From the NCBI GenBank assembly GCA_003693705.1, contig RBZT01000456.1, positions 1-24,947 of the forward strand: 24,947 nt of DNA, read 5' to 3'. Below the pieces are notes generated by a model that was given only the letters and a program-made list of their open reading frames with translations, was not told the DNA's origin and made no database searches. The DNA is from Polymyxa betae. Its lineage: Eukaryota > Endomyxa > Phytomyxea > Plasmodiophorida > Plasmodiophoridae. Shown here one piece after another: positions 9,902-18,455 of this stretch (its first letter is position 1; every line of letters starts with the position of its first letter). The position numbers and the translations under genes were made by a program.

Positions 9902-10712
9902 ATGGGGGTCGATTTGCTGGATCTGTTCACGCCTGGCGCGTCATCCAGCGATATCGTAGACCAAGCCCAGCGGTCGCTGATCTCTATTGCATCTTTGACC
10001 CGTCTCCTGCTGGCCCTGCCAGCCCCCTCGTACTCCTTCGTAGCTGATCGCTCTCTATCCCCGCTAAGCCCGGCCTTATAGACCACTCTCTACACAATTG
10101 CTTCTGAACCTGGCCTTACACCACGCCGCCCGAGGCCAGCACGTGGCTTTCATTTCCGACCAAGTCAAGGTCGACGATGCCATTGCCAGATACCGGCCGC
10201 TGCCCGGGTCGTGTACGCCGCCGGACGCCTTGCTGGACCGCGTCCATGCCTTATATGGTTCCACTCTCGATGATGTCGATCTTATTCTCAGCAATTTCCA
10301 GCTGTTGACGTCGCCTACCTTGATTCTCATTGATGATCTGCGAGACTTTTCGCTGTTCGAAAGCGACCCAAACGCGATCAAGATTCGTTTGTCGAGGACG
10401 ATCGCCTTCGCGCTGGATGCAGCTGCGGTTCTGTCATGCGATGTTGTTGTTGCTGTTAGCGCCATCGAACAGGAAAAGTTGTCAATAGAACAGATACAAT
10501 GCTGTCTGTATCGTCTGATACCGAATCAGATCGCTATTCGCGATAAGGATCCGCTCGTGTCGCTAACGATGCCGACCTGTCTCAGCCCAGAAGGCAGGCG
10601 TCGCGAGAAGGATTGCTTCCCGGATCACATCGAGCTCACTATGCAGATCGATGATGAAAATCGTCTGCTGTTATCTAATTCGAAGGTAATACACACCGAC
10701 TCAATTAGATAA
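9902..10712 (+). CDS. SWSAP1: SWSAP1-like RecA-fold protein with degenerate Walker A
   Basis: Probable RAD51-paralogue-like protein. In animals SWSAP1 pairs with SWS1 and promotes RAD51/DMC1 recombination. Exons 9902-10029 and 10082-10712, joined across a 52-bp GT-AG intron, give 252 aa (human about 229). The junction creates LLALPAPSPLSTQLLL at about 36-51. This sits where human SWSAP1 has its Gly/Ser-rich P-loop, but the Lys and most Gly are missing. After it come ALHHAARGQHVAFIS (helix and strand) and a Walker B strand, TLILIDDLRDF, at about 122-132. A helix and strand ending in DVVVAVSAIEQE then follow. The C-terminal part resembles the SWSAP1 sequence after its Walker B. The family evolves fast, so the name rests on fold order and partial resemblance. 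A different RAD51-like or archaeal-type RecA relative is possible. It begins 120 bp after the MSH2 stop. Confidence 0.5.
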
Positions 10713-11055
10713 CGTATTCAACTCTGCTTATCCATTGTTCGTTCTAAGTGATCGAGTGAAATGAATCAGGAATCTGTCAGGGAATCCATCAGCTGGAACA
10801 CTCGAGCTGGGAGCTGGGCCAAATCCCGAATCCCACGCGCAGGGTCATGATACCATTATGTTATCATAGAAAATTGAAAAAACTGAAATCGTATCAAGTG
10901 TATCGTTGGTGACGGTTCTGCCCTGCCAATGGTAACAGATGCGATGGGGATGCTTCACTGTGTCCTCATCTTTCCGGGGGCATCTGTTTTGTTAAGGGAA
11001 ATGAAAGCGATTATAGCCCAGATGCTGCGATTTTGGTTCGTGAGTGATAGCTACG
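10713..11055. other. Unique non-coding stretch after SWSAP1-like gene
   Basis: No convincing ORF. It holds a short hairpin, ATGATA...TATCAT (about 10848-10867), and a direct repeat of GAGCTGG near 10804-10818. Probably the 3' flank of the upstream gene. Confidence 0.4.
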
Positions 11056-11057
11056 TA

Positions 11058-11454
11058 CCGTACCGGAAGTCTTAATCCCCATGTACTGCCAAAATGATTT
11101 CCAAAATGCGTACGCATGTTTTCCTAGAGACTATCAGTTTTAAGAAGGCGTGACTGCGCACATTATTTTTTTCGATCCCTTTTGAAAAAGTGCGAGCGGA
11201 TTTTTACAACTGCGTGTGAGTTTTCTCTACAATCCCCCATACAGCTGTTAAAAATATGCCAGTTCATACGAAGTTTTTTCACTAAAACTCTGCAAATAAT
11301 AAATATTTTTGAGAAATAATTCAATAATCTTGCTCAGGACGATGAGATCTATCGATTTATAGGGAGTTTGGTGGCCGATGGGTCTTGGGCCCGGAGCCTT
11401 AAGGATTATGCGATTTTATATGGGCGCAGATGAGGATTAAGACTTCCGGTACGG
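11058..11454. mobile_element. 397-bp non-autonomous TIR element (MITE), TA-flanked
   Basis: The ends form perfect 21-bp terminal inverted repeats, outer part CCGTACCGGAAGTC; the left arm is 11058-11078 and the right arm 11434-11454. A TA dinucleotide abuts each end (11056-11057 and 11455-11456), as expected for a Tc1/mariner-type TA target duplication. No ORF inside. The family assignment is from the TA duplication only. Confidence 0.75.
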
Positions 11455-11466
11455 TAGGGTCGAGCA

Positions 11467-11786
11467 TCCACAGCGCGCAGTTCTATTCACGAAGTTAAGC
11501 TAAAATCGCAATAAAATAGCAAAAAATTGCCGCAGCGCACAGTTCTATTCGGTAGGTTAAAATAGATCTACGCTATTTTCCCCCGATCGTCGCTCAAATA
11601 GCACCTCAGCTATCCGCACTTTCTCTCTGGTTCTTAGGCAAAACCGAAATACAACTGCTGATATGTAATCCCCGCGATGTGAGAATTCGGCTCAATTCTA
11701 TTCTACGCGAATTATTTCTGCTCTATTTCAGACTACACTACAGTATTTGAGAATAGATTTGGACGAATAGATTTGCGCGCTGTGGA
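11467..11786. mobile_element. 320-bp TIR element abutting the first MITE
   Basis: The 22-bp end repeats match at 20 positions (TCCACAGCGCGCA then TCTATTC in both arms: 11467-11488 and 11765-11786). The left arm is partly repeated inside as an 18-bp direct copy with one mismatch (11471-11488 and 11533-11550). No clear target-site duplication was found and there is no ORF, so it is a MITE or foldback element of unknown family. Confidence 0.6.
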
Positions 11787-11803
11787 CGGGCAAATAATCT
11801 AAT

Positions 11804-12646
11804 TACTGTAGACTCTCTTATAAATAATGTTCTTATAAATAATAATCTCTTATAATTGATACAAATGTGCTCTCCCAACATCCGTTCTATGGCTTATAAT
11901 TAATATTCTCCTGTATTTAATAATTAATAAGTATTTTCCCAAAATTAATTATAAGAGCGTCCATAATAAATTACATTTTTAAGGTTTTTTGAGATTATAA
12001 TCTCGTAGAAAGAACGAATGTCGGTTTGTTTTGGAAGGGATAAATGCTCTTCGGCTCGCTCTCGAGAGAATTCATCAAAAATCCTGCGTATTTTTTGTTG
12101 TCATTGAAATTATCAAGTGGAGCGTCGTCTAAGATTTGATGGCAGACTGGTAAGGCATTGATTTTCTCATTGGTCCTCGAGGTAGTTCGTAATACAGAAT
12201 CAAAAATGATTACGATGTGTTACGATGGCAACAGCAGCGTACATGGGCATTACGAGGTTTGGTCACAAAGTAGATATTCATTTATTATCAGAGAAAATAG
12301 CAATTAAATTGAGATATAGCACGTCAATTGAACTGAAAGGGCAGACAGAGGCTGGCATGAACGTCTGGCGAACGTTTTTTGGAATCCAAGTTGTTGATGA
12401 GTGTTGATTCATGGATCTCATGGCGATTACTACCAGTGGCCCCAAATCCAGGCATCGGACAAGCCACATACACTAAAACAAATCATTTCAAAAAGAGCGT
12501 CGAGACAAAGTGCGCTGTGGTGCAATTATAAATGCGTTACTGCGCAATCTTTTTTTGCACGCAATATTAAGCTATAAAAGACTCGCTCTTATAATTGATA
12601 CGAATTGGGTCTCCCGACCCTATTAATTATAAGAGAGTATACAGTA
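11804..12646. mobile_element. 843-bp AT-rich TIR element with repeated CTCTTATAATT modules
   Basis: The outer 20 bp at 11804-11823 and the complement of 12627-12646 agree at 19 positions (TACTGTA, then ACTCTCTTATAA). TA at each outer edge fits a pogo/Tc1-like target duplication. Inside, a direct repeat beginning CTCTTATAATTGATAC occurs at 11847 and 12586, and inverted AATTATAAGAG occurs near 11946 and 12625. The right module folds as a near-palindrome with GGGTCTCCCGACCC at its centre. A 60-codon ORF at 12225-12407 shows no transposase resemblance. It may be one element or two related foldbacks trapped together. Confidence 0.5.
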
Positions 12647-12806
12647 CTATAATTTAATAGGGTTTTAGTGTTTCCGCTGGACAATTAATCTATAAAATAA
12701 TCTAATAGTTGACCTACTACTTCATTTTTTTAAATTCTCAAATCGGAACCATATCTCGATCTCTCGTCTATAAAAATATTTTATAATTTATTAAATGAAT
12801 TAATCC
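12647..12806. other. AT-rich spacer
   Basis: AT-rich sequence with no gene or clear repeat. It lies between the TIR elements and the GC-rich block that starts near 12810. Confidence 0.4.
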
Positions 12807-13136
12807 TCAACGCCTGGACCTGACCTCTGTTAGTCGGACGCGAAAATGTGGCTTACCATAGTCCCTACCTTCGGTCTGAAGTAGCGGGGCCGCTCGGTTC
12901 ACGAACGATGAGCTGGCCACCGGGCCGGCGGTCCAGCAGAAGGGGGCGTCCACCTGGCGCCCGGAGGTCGCCGCCTGAGATACGTGGTTGCCCACGCCGC
13001 CGGAGGCGGGCAAAGCCGCCAGAGCCGCCCTCACACTCGCCTCTTCTTGATCAATCCGCCGCTGCTGCCCGGCGAGCGCCCGCCGCTGCCTTTCCAGCTC
13101 GTGGAGGCAATCGTGTAGCGCCCGCCTGCGCCAGCT
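12807..13136 (-). CDS. Unrecognised spliced ORF in a GC-rich block (5' end unresolved)
   Basis: Not recognised. On the minus strand an 89-codon open segment (13136-12869) begins right after an acceptor-like TCTGACAG. It ends at a donor-like GTAGGG, and an intron of 42 bp ending GACTAACAG leads to a last short exon (12826-12807). The N-terminal part is Arg/Gln/Glu-rich (LHELERQRRALAGQQRRIDQ), consistent with a coiled coil; the rest is Ala/Gly-rich and low in complexity. Base composition is sharply GC-richer than the AT-rich repeats on its left. It could be a retrotransposon Gag remnant, a gene whose upstream exons lie in 13150-13420, or chance openness in GC-rich DNA. The plus-strand ORF over the same bases looks like its shadow. 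Confidence 0.25.
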   Translation of the reverse strand, partial: SWRRRALHDCLHELERQRRALAGQQRRIDQEEASVRAALAALPASGGVGNHVSQAATSGRQVDAPFCWTAGPVASSSFVNRAAPLLQTEGRDYGKPHFRVRLTEVRSRR

Positions 13137-13649
13137 CTGTCAGAGGACGAACGAGGGCGAGGCAGAACTCAACTAGGCAGGAGCTGGAAGGATTGATGTT
13201 ACTTTTATAAGGTAATTACAAGTTTGAATCTAAATGCATGCCGGGGCACGCTTAAGCAGCTACTGCGGGGCGGCGGCGAACTTGACGACAAGACGGTTAC
13301 AGTGGGACGTCGAACGACGCTCCAGTTGCTCTGTCGACTGTCTCTTTGCCAGGGTTGCGCCAGACTTACCGTGAACTGCGCGCGGCCTGTATGCGGGCTG
13401 CGCCAAAGGGTGACATGGGTCTGAGTTTAGACTCATCAGAGAGCTCTGTGAGAGTGGCCTCCTCGGTGCCTCCTAGCAAGAGGAACCCTCTTCCAGGTTC
13501 CTTCTTCCACAGATTAAAGAGCAGTTTAGACTTTAGACTCATCAGAGAGCTCTGTGAGAGTGGCCTCCTCAGTGCCTCTTACAGTACAGTGCAAGAGGAA
13601 CCCTCGTTTAGGTCACTTTCATTTAGATTGAATTCAGCATGCTAGTGCC
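13137..13649. other. Upstream region of the O-fucosyltransferase gene with a duplication
   Basis: 512 bp with no gene I can support. It includes the right half of the GC-rich block and the direct repeat described separately. It likely contains the promoter and 5' UTR of the gene starting at 13650. Confidence 0.4.
13426..13578 (+). repeat. Direct duplication, 47-bp core at 106-bp spacing
   Basis: The segments 13426-13472 and 13532-13578 (TTTAGACTCATCAGAGAGCT...) agree at 46 of 47 positions. Both are followed within 25 bp by CAAGAGGAACCCTC. This is a recent tandem duplication with a small indel, about 70 bp upstream of the next gene's ATG. Confidence 0.75.
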
Positions 13650-15436
13650 ATGAGTGTAGATGGTGACCATCCGAGGTCATTGCTACTACCATCACCGCGA
13701 TGCAGGGTCACCTCGCATTCCATGCTGTTCCTGATCATGGTCGTCGGTGCCGGCATCTGGCTCACGACCTTGCTGCTGAGCCCAATCGAGAGCGGCGGTC
13801 TAATAGCAGAGTCACTCCCGGCCGGTTTAGGCTCGCCAGCGTTTTGGAAAGACGACCGGCACGTCTCGGTCGAAGCCGTCTTGAGTCGGATCTCATATTG
13901 GTCCTATGGTAAACAATACAAAGGTTGGCTATTAGTGTCTTTGGAATATCAAGACTTTATAACTTTGACAGAATCGGAATTCGAGCTGGTAGCCGTCCCC
14001 GATACACACGATCTGTATCTAACCTTCGAACCAGATCGAGGCGGGTTCAATAACGTTCGAATGCAGCTGGAAATTCTTGTTAGTTCTGAACATCTGCTGA
14101 CTGTTGTTGTCTTTTGATAGCGTGAATATCTCAGGTCCAGATAGCCCGAGCTACCCGCCGAATTTTGGTTCTGCCACCGGATTTCGTATTCAACCATCTC
14201 CAAGGTGAATCCAATATTGGCGACTATTTCCAGCTGGAGCACACAACCGATTACATCCGCATCATTTCTATCGACGATTATCTCGAGATCACCGGGGCGT
14301 CGATCAGGTTCACGACAATCTTCGGGTGCTCGCTGCGTTGCTACTGACCGTCATCCCAATCAGGTCCAGTACGAACACGGCAGAGCAGATTTTCGCTTGG
14401 ATCCGGACACAACATGGGTCATACTCGCCTAAATGGGAGCCTGATCGCGTTGGGCTCGTGTTCCAGCACGACAAGGCTCCAATCGAGCGGGTTCCGTCGG
14501 CGGCCCAGTTCCTGAATGGTCGGCGCGCGATCCGGTACGCAAACGGGCCCGACGGGCTGTCGTCGTACCGGACCCTGCATTTCCGCAGCGACTATGAGAA
14601 CGGGTATCGGTTGCTGGCCATCCCGTGCACATTCGTCTATTATCCGACACTGGAATGGGAGCGGTACGCCCGGGCTATGATTCGGAATGGGTTTCATTAC
14701 AGGCAGGACATATTCGCAGCTGCTGCAAAGGTTGAGCGTCCAGCACCTGTTACTATTATCTGTTTAGTAATCTGTGTCACTTTTAGGTTATACAAGAGAT
14801 TCTATCGACAGTCGGCAGATACAATGCCATTCATGTTCGGCGTAATGATTTCCGATTGCAATACGCAGATAAGATTATCGGCTGGAAGCAACTTTCCCAC
14901 AATCTGCAGAAGATTCTGGACCCGGATCTGCCTGTGTACATCGCAACCGATGAGAGCGCTCAGCTGGATATCGATTTTCAGCAATTCACGAAAGTTTTCA
15001 AAAAGGTGTACTTCCTTCGTGATTTCAAGCTTCCAAATGATGTTAAGAGCAACTGGCATGGAATGATCGAACAGATTATTTGCAGTGTAAATTTCGTTGC
15101 TTGACAATCTCCCAGAAAGTCCATTTAATTATTTCAGAGTGCTGAGCGATTTATCGGGACTGAACTGTCAACGTATACGGCCTATATTCATCGCTTACGT
15201 GGCTATATGGCGGCTGATGTTGCACCCGACAAGCAAATCTATTTCACAACCGATAATTTTTCCGGGTGGGCAACGCCTTTCACTATACTAATTTCACACC
15301 ATTCAACTTGTTCAGGTACTCGATGGTTGATGGATGGAGAACCTATCGAACCTGGATGAAGTTATCCCCAAACGACGTTGCAGATGATTCAGGCGGTTAC
15401 TGGCAGCGTGAATATTGGATATCCTGGCAATCATGA
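13650..15436 (+). CDS. Type II membrane O-fucosyltransferase-family protein
   Basis: GT65/68-like glycosyltransferase of the GDP-fucose protein O-fucosyltransferase superfamily, expected in the ER or Golgi lumen. Exons: 13650-14078, 14135-14307, 14364-14730, 14787-15086, 15138-15265, 15316-15436; 505 aa. Introns are 50-56 bp and all phases close. Residues 24-45 (SMLFLIMVVGAGIWLTTLLL) are a signal anchor. The donor-binding elements are visible: GGFNNVRMQLE (131-141), then ARATRRILVLPP, the HVRRNDF motif with the key Arg pair at about 339-345, and FIGTELSTYTAYIHRLRGYM near the C-terminus, the equivalent of the S/T-F-T...R-G box. The arrangement resembles the fungal/algal O-FucT group rather than animal POFUT1. 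The acceptor protein is unknown. The next gene on the same strand starts 36 bp after the stop. Confidence 0.75.
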
Positions 15437-15471
15437 TATTCGCGTGCCTGAGGAAATACACCTAAATAATT

Positions 15472-17179
15472 ATGATAGCGCCAGTGTCGCCGACCGCATC
15501 ATCAAATCAAACCTCGGCACATCGATCAGCTGGACATTCATTCCCATTCCAATTACAATCGCTGGTTAGGAAATGGTCCAGCGTAATACCAGCCGATGCT
15601 TTCATGGATTTTGAATCAGTCGAGGACGTCCTTGATCGCGAAGAACGCGTCCTCGACGACTGTATAGAATCGCAGCGCAGTGCTCGCGAGCTGCAATATT
15701 TGTATGAGAAATGTCGCCTGGAGCTCAGCCGAAGCCTAACAAACGCCGCGACGACCGTCTCCATGGCGCTTATTCGCAACAATGTTACAGCGACAACGCA
15801 TCGCGAGGCCTACAAAGAATACGCCGAACTGCATCAAAAGGCGCTCAACTATCTGATCGACCGCACAAATCGACTATTAGGAAGATATCGTCACGAGTTT
15901 CCGGATCTGGGACCAGCTAATACTGGCCCAAACTCGATCTGGCCCACAGAACAGATGTCCATCCTGAACGAATTTGTGGAGATGACCCGCGATCTATCCT
16001 GGGTTCATCAGCGTCATCTGGCGTCACAACGCGACCTGATCTTCATCGACTACGATCAGATCGAGCAGGGTCTGATTCAGGCGTTCATGGCCATCACTTA
16101 TATCATATCGATATACTCCATACCAACTGCTGTAAGATTCACGATTACATCGATCGGGGTGAACCAGGCTAGTCTAACCGCATTCCTGCTGACGACCTCA
16201 TGGCCGCTCTATCTGTTCCGATCGTTGTATGCGCAGAGATTGGATCTGCATCTGAGCAATTTCTTGTCGTTGTCGCTACTTGGTCGTGGTGTCGTTTTGG
16301 GTGGGCTGTCGACCAGTTGTATCTTGTTGCAATCGTTGGCGATTCATGGCATGTCGCTATCCTCCTATATGGTCGTCTTCTCCATGTGCAACATTATCAT
16401 TTATGTCATTATGCATGCCGAATATCGATTCCCAGCCACAATTGTCTCTGTACGAAAAACCATCGCATCGTTACTACGAAATTTGTTGAGATGCTTTACA
16501 GGTTCTGATTGCATTAACTTCGGTCGGATTATTAATGGCATCGGCTGCTGATAAACTGTTGACCTGTGTGGCGGTTATCACTGCCATACTGCCCGAATGT
16601 CATAATCAGGCTAAGAGAAGGTACTTTCGGAATCATTGATGTGTATTACAAGTGCCCAAGTTAGACAATTTAGGCTGTTCAAATCCGATCGTTTGCAGCC
16701 GGAACAGCAGATTGCCGAATCCGATGCAATCTCGTCGCTGTGCTCATTTCTTGCTGTGATTGTGATATTAAGCACAGTTGGCGAATGGCCCAGAATAACG
16801 TCGACCACGAGGTATATTGCGGCGACATCCTGGCCGGCGTTTCTGGCCATCTGCTTCTCTATTGCGTTATCTTCATTTCTCACTGATTACGTCGGTACGG
16901 CCAGATTCGTGCAAAATGACTAATCTGAATTTGTTTAATTCTTATGTAGGTGAACAATTACAATTTGATGGCCTGATCAACCTGAATCTGTTAAGGACCA
17001 TCAGCTATGTCATATCGATATCGTTCGGATTGGGTCTGTTCCATGAAGAGTACACTGCTTTATCATTATCGGCGGTGACGTTGTCTTTGCTCGCATTATT
17101 GCTCAATGTTAAAGTGCATCCTCCGAATAATCCGTTGGATGCGAACTTGAATTCGAAACCAGCATCAAATATCGTGTGA
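15472..17179 (+). CDS. Unrecognised polytopic membrane protein with helical N-terminal domain
   Basis: Not recognised. Exons 15472-16449, 16502-16620, 16653-16894 and 16950-17179 give 522 aa; introns are 52, 32 and 55 bp and the frame is kept throughout. The first 200 residues are soluble, charged and helical (DREERVLDDCIESQRSARELQYLYEKC is typical), with sequons NQT and NVT. About nine hydrophobic segments follow, the first near residue 205 (AFMAITYIISIYSI) and the last near the C-terminus (LSAVTLSLLALLLN), with a polar loop rich in Glu/Gln around 360-385. The C-terminal tail is short and hydrophilic. The segment count is reminiscent of the C-terminal half of GPI ethanolamine-phosphate transferases. 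However, no catalytic domain precedes it: the neighbour upstream is a complete O-fucosyltransferase. An AATAAA at 17269-17274 may be its polyadenylation signal. The 32-bp intron is the weakest junction. Confidence 0.65.
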
Positions 17180-17655
17180 TATAACAAGTAATAACAGCTG
17201 CATAATGACCTCGAAAATACAAATAGTATATAAAAGAGTAGCATGGGCGAAAGGCCAAAGAGACAATGAATAAAAGGCATTGCAGTCCTCGTTTTCAGAC
17301 CGATTTCGACTCAGCTGGTACAACATCAGATCCGAAAGAGAATCGCCAATGTGCAGCCGGTTATCGATTTGATTTGTAATATGCCCGCTACTCTGGAAAC
17401 CTTCGATGAAATTGCTAACGAACATTGATATGTAGCAAATGATCACTGGTGAAACAGTCGAATAGACGAGTATATAAAACCAAATTGAATATTGTTTTAC
17501 CAAGGATGGATAGTGAAGACTTCCTGTCTGAATCCATCACAGGTTGCAAGGGTGTCTGGTTCCGGATAGAAGGTCAAATGAATTCCTAAAAGCTGCTTTG
17601 TCACTTTGGCGAAAGACAAAGCGTTGCTATAACGGATAAATCGACAGCAAAGCAT
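17165..17655 (-). CDS. Unrecognised short membrane protein, 3 exons, overlapping its neighbour tail to tail
   Basis: Not recognised. Minus-strand exons 17655-17501, 17445-17424 and 17392-17165 join through introns of 55 bp (GTAAAA...CCAG) and 31 bp (GTTCGT...CCAG) to give 134 aa. The N-terminal part is polar with repeated aromatic/Pro patches (GIHLTFYPEPDTLATC), the middle reads HITNQIDNRLHIGDSLSDLM, and the last 35 residues are one hydrophobic segment (PFAHATLLYTICIFEVIMQL...), consistent with a tail anchor. Its stop overlaps the end of the plus-strand polytopic gene by 15 bp. An alternative unspliced reading, 17503-17165, is also open and gives two hydrophobic segments. Which is right cannot be settled by eye. 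Confidence 0.3.
17269..17274 (+). terminator. Possible polyadenylation signal for the polytopic membrane protein gene
   Basis: AATAAA 90 bp after the stop at 17179. It lies inside the candidate minus-strand gene, implying overlapping 3' ends. Confidence 0.3.
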
Positions 17656-17936
17656 CTAGCCCAGTATAGACAGCTCGCCGATACCAGCTAAATACAGCCA
17701 GTGAAACCAAAGTCAGACACGCAGCTTGGTCTGTTACTATATTGTGCTTTCTCGGGTGCCTCCCAGTTTCGTTGGCAGCTTTAATTACCTGGATCCTATC
17801 ACTGCAAGTTGTCCTCAGTCGCCGATATCACCATCAGCAACGCCTGGACGTTTTTCGACAATAAAAAGTATGTCGGCAAATGACGGATAAGCGACCGGAC
17901 AGGTATCACAGGTTAGATACCCATTCTGTGTCTATA
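17656..17936. other. Upstream region of SYS1
   Basis: 281 bp between the candidate minus-strand gene and SYS1, divergent. Open codons run into SYS1 from 17880, but nothing before 17937 resembles the family. Confidence 0.4.
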
Positions 17937-18422
17937 ATGGGCGGGTCTGGCGCCGTCAAGTTTGACGTCTATCTACGTCTGGCCCAGATCGCAGCCATAC
18001 AATCTGGCTTCTATCTATTCCTCAGCCTAATCCTGGTTCTGTTATGTTCAATCTGGGGCCTGAATCCGCACCTCGGTCTCATCCTGTCCTCCCTCACCGT
18101 CGACTTCTCCTATTCGCAAGGCTGGACCCCGGTCGCCGCCTACCTAATCGCTTGCTTTCCAGTAACCTTCGCTATCTATCTATGTGCTAATCGGGCCAGA
18201 GAATGCCTGGATTTCGCCTGCACGGTTTATGTTCTGCATCTATTTGCAGCTATGTCATATATGTGCAGATTTCCAACTGAAGCTGCATGGTGGATTGTTA
18301 TCCTAATTAGCGTCATATCGGTATCGGTTGGAAGCGAATTCCTGTGCATTCGGAGGAAAGCCCTTAAAAAGCGCAATTCGAATCTTGATTCGATCGCCTT
18401 GTCGCAGATCGTTTCGAAATAA
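17937..18422 (+). CDS. SYS1: SYS1, Golgi membrane protein
   Basis: Four-helix Golgi protein that anchors the GTPase ARFRP1/Arl3 at the trans-Golgi network and so recruits Arl1 and its golgins. Single exon, 161 aa (human 156). The start at 17937 (MGGSGAVKFDVYLRL) was preferred over an upstream ATG at 17880 because it matches the family's N-terminal length. Diagnostic stretches are LRLAQIAAIQSGFY in helix 1, RARECLDFACTVYVLHL in helix 3, RFPTEAAWWIV, and GSEFLCIRRKALK after helix 4, equivalent to GEYLCMRTELK in animals. It is the only confidently coding gene here without introns. It ends 33 bp from the REV3 stop, tail to tail. Confidence 0.9.
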   Translation: MGGSGAVKFDVYLRLAQIAAIQSGFYLFLSLILVLLCSIWGLNPHLGLILSSLTVDFSYSQGWTPVAAYLIACFPVTFAIYLCANRARECLDFACTVYVLHLFAAMSYMCRFPTEAAWWIVILISVISVSVGSEFLCIRRKALKKRNSNLDSIALSQIVSK

Positions 18423-18455
18423 ACCCGAAATCGGTTTCCGCAAGATTTTTATATA

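Noticed and set aside
12225-12407. 60-codon ORF inside the AT-rich element as a transposase
   Set aside because: Far too short, with no catalytic triad or helix-turn-helix visible.
14419-14697. Minus-strand ORFs over the fucosyltransferase
   Set aside because: They oppose an exon with clear family motifs and show no resemblance of their own.
15472-17179. Naming this gene PIGG/PIGO/PIGN
   Set aside because: The catalytic phosphatase-like domain and its metal ligands are absent, and the resemblance is only in membrane-segment number.
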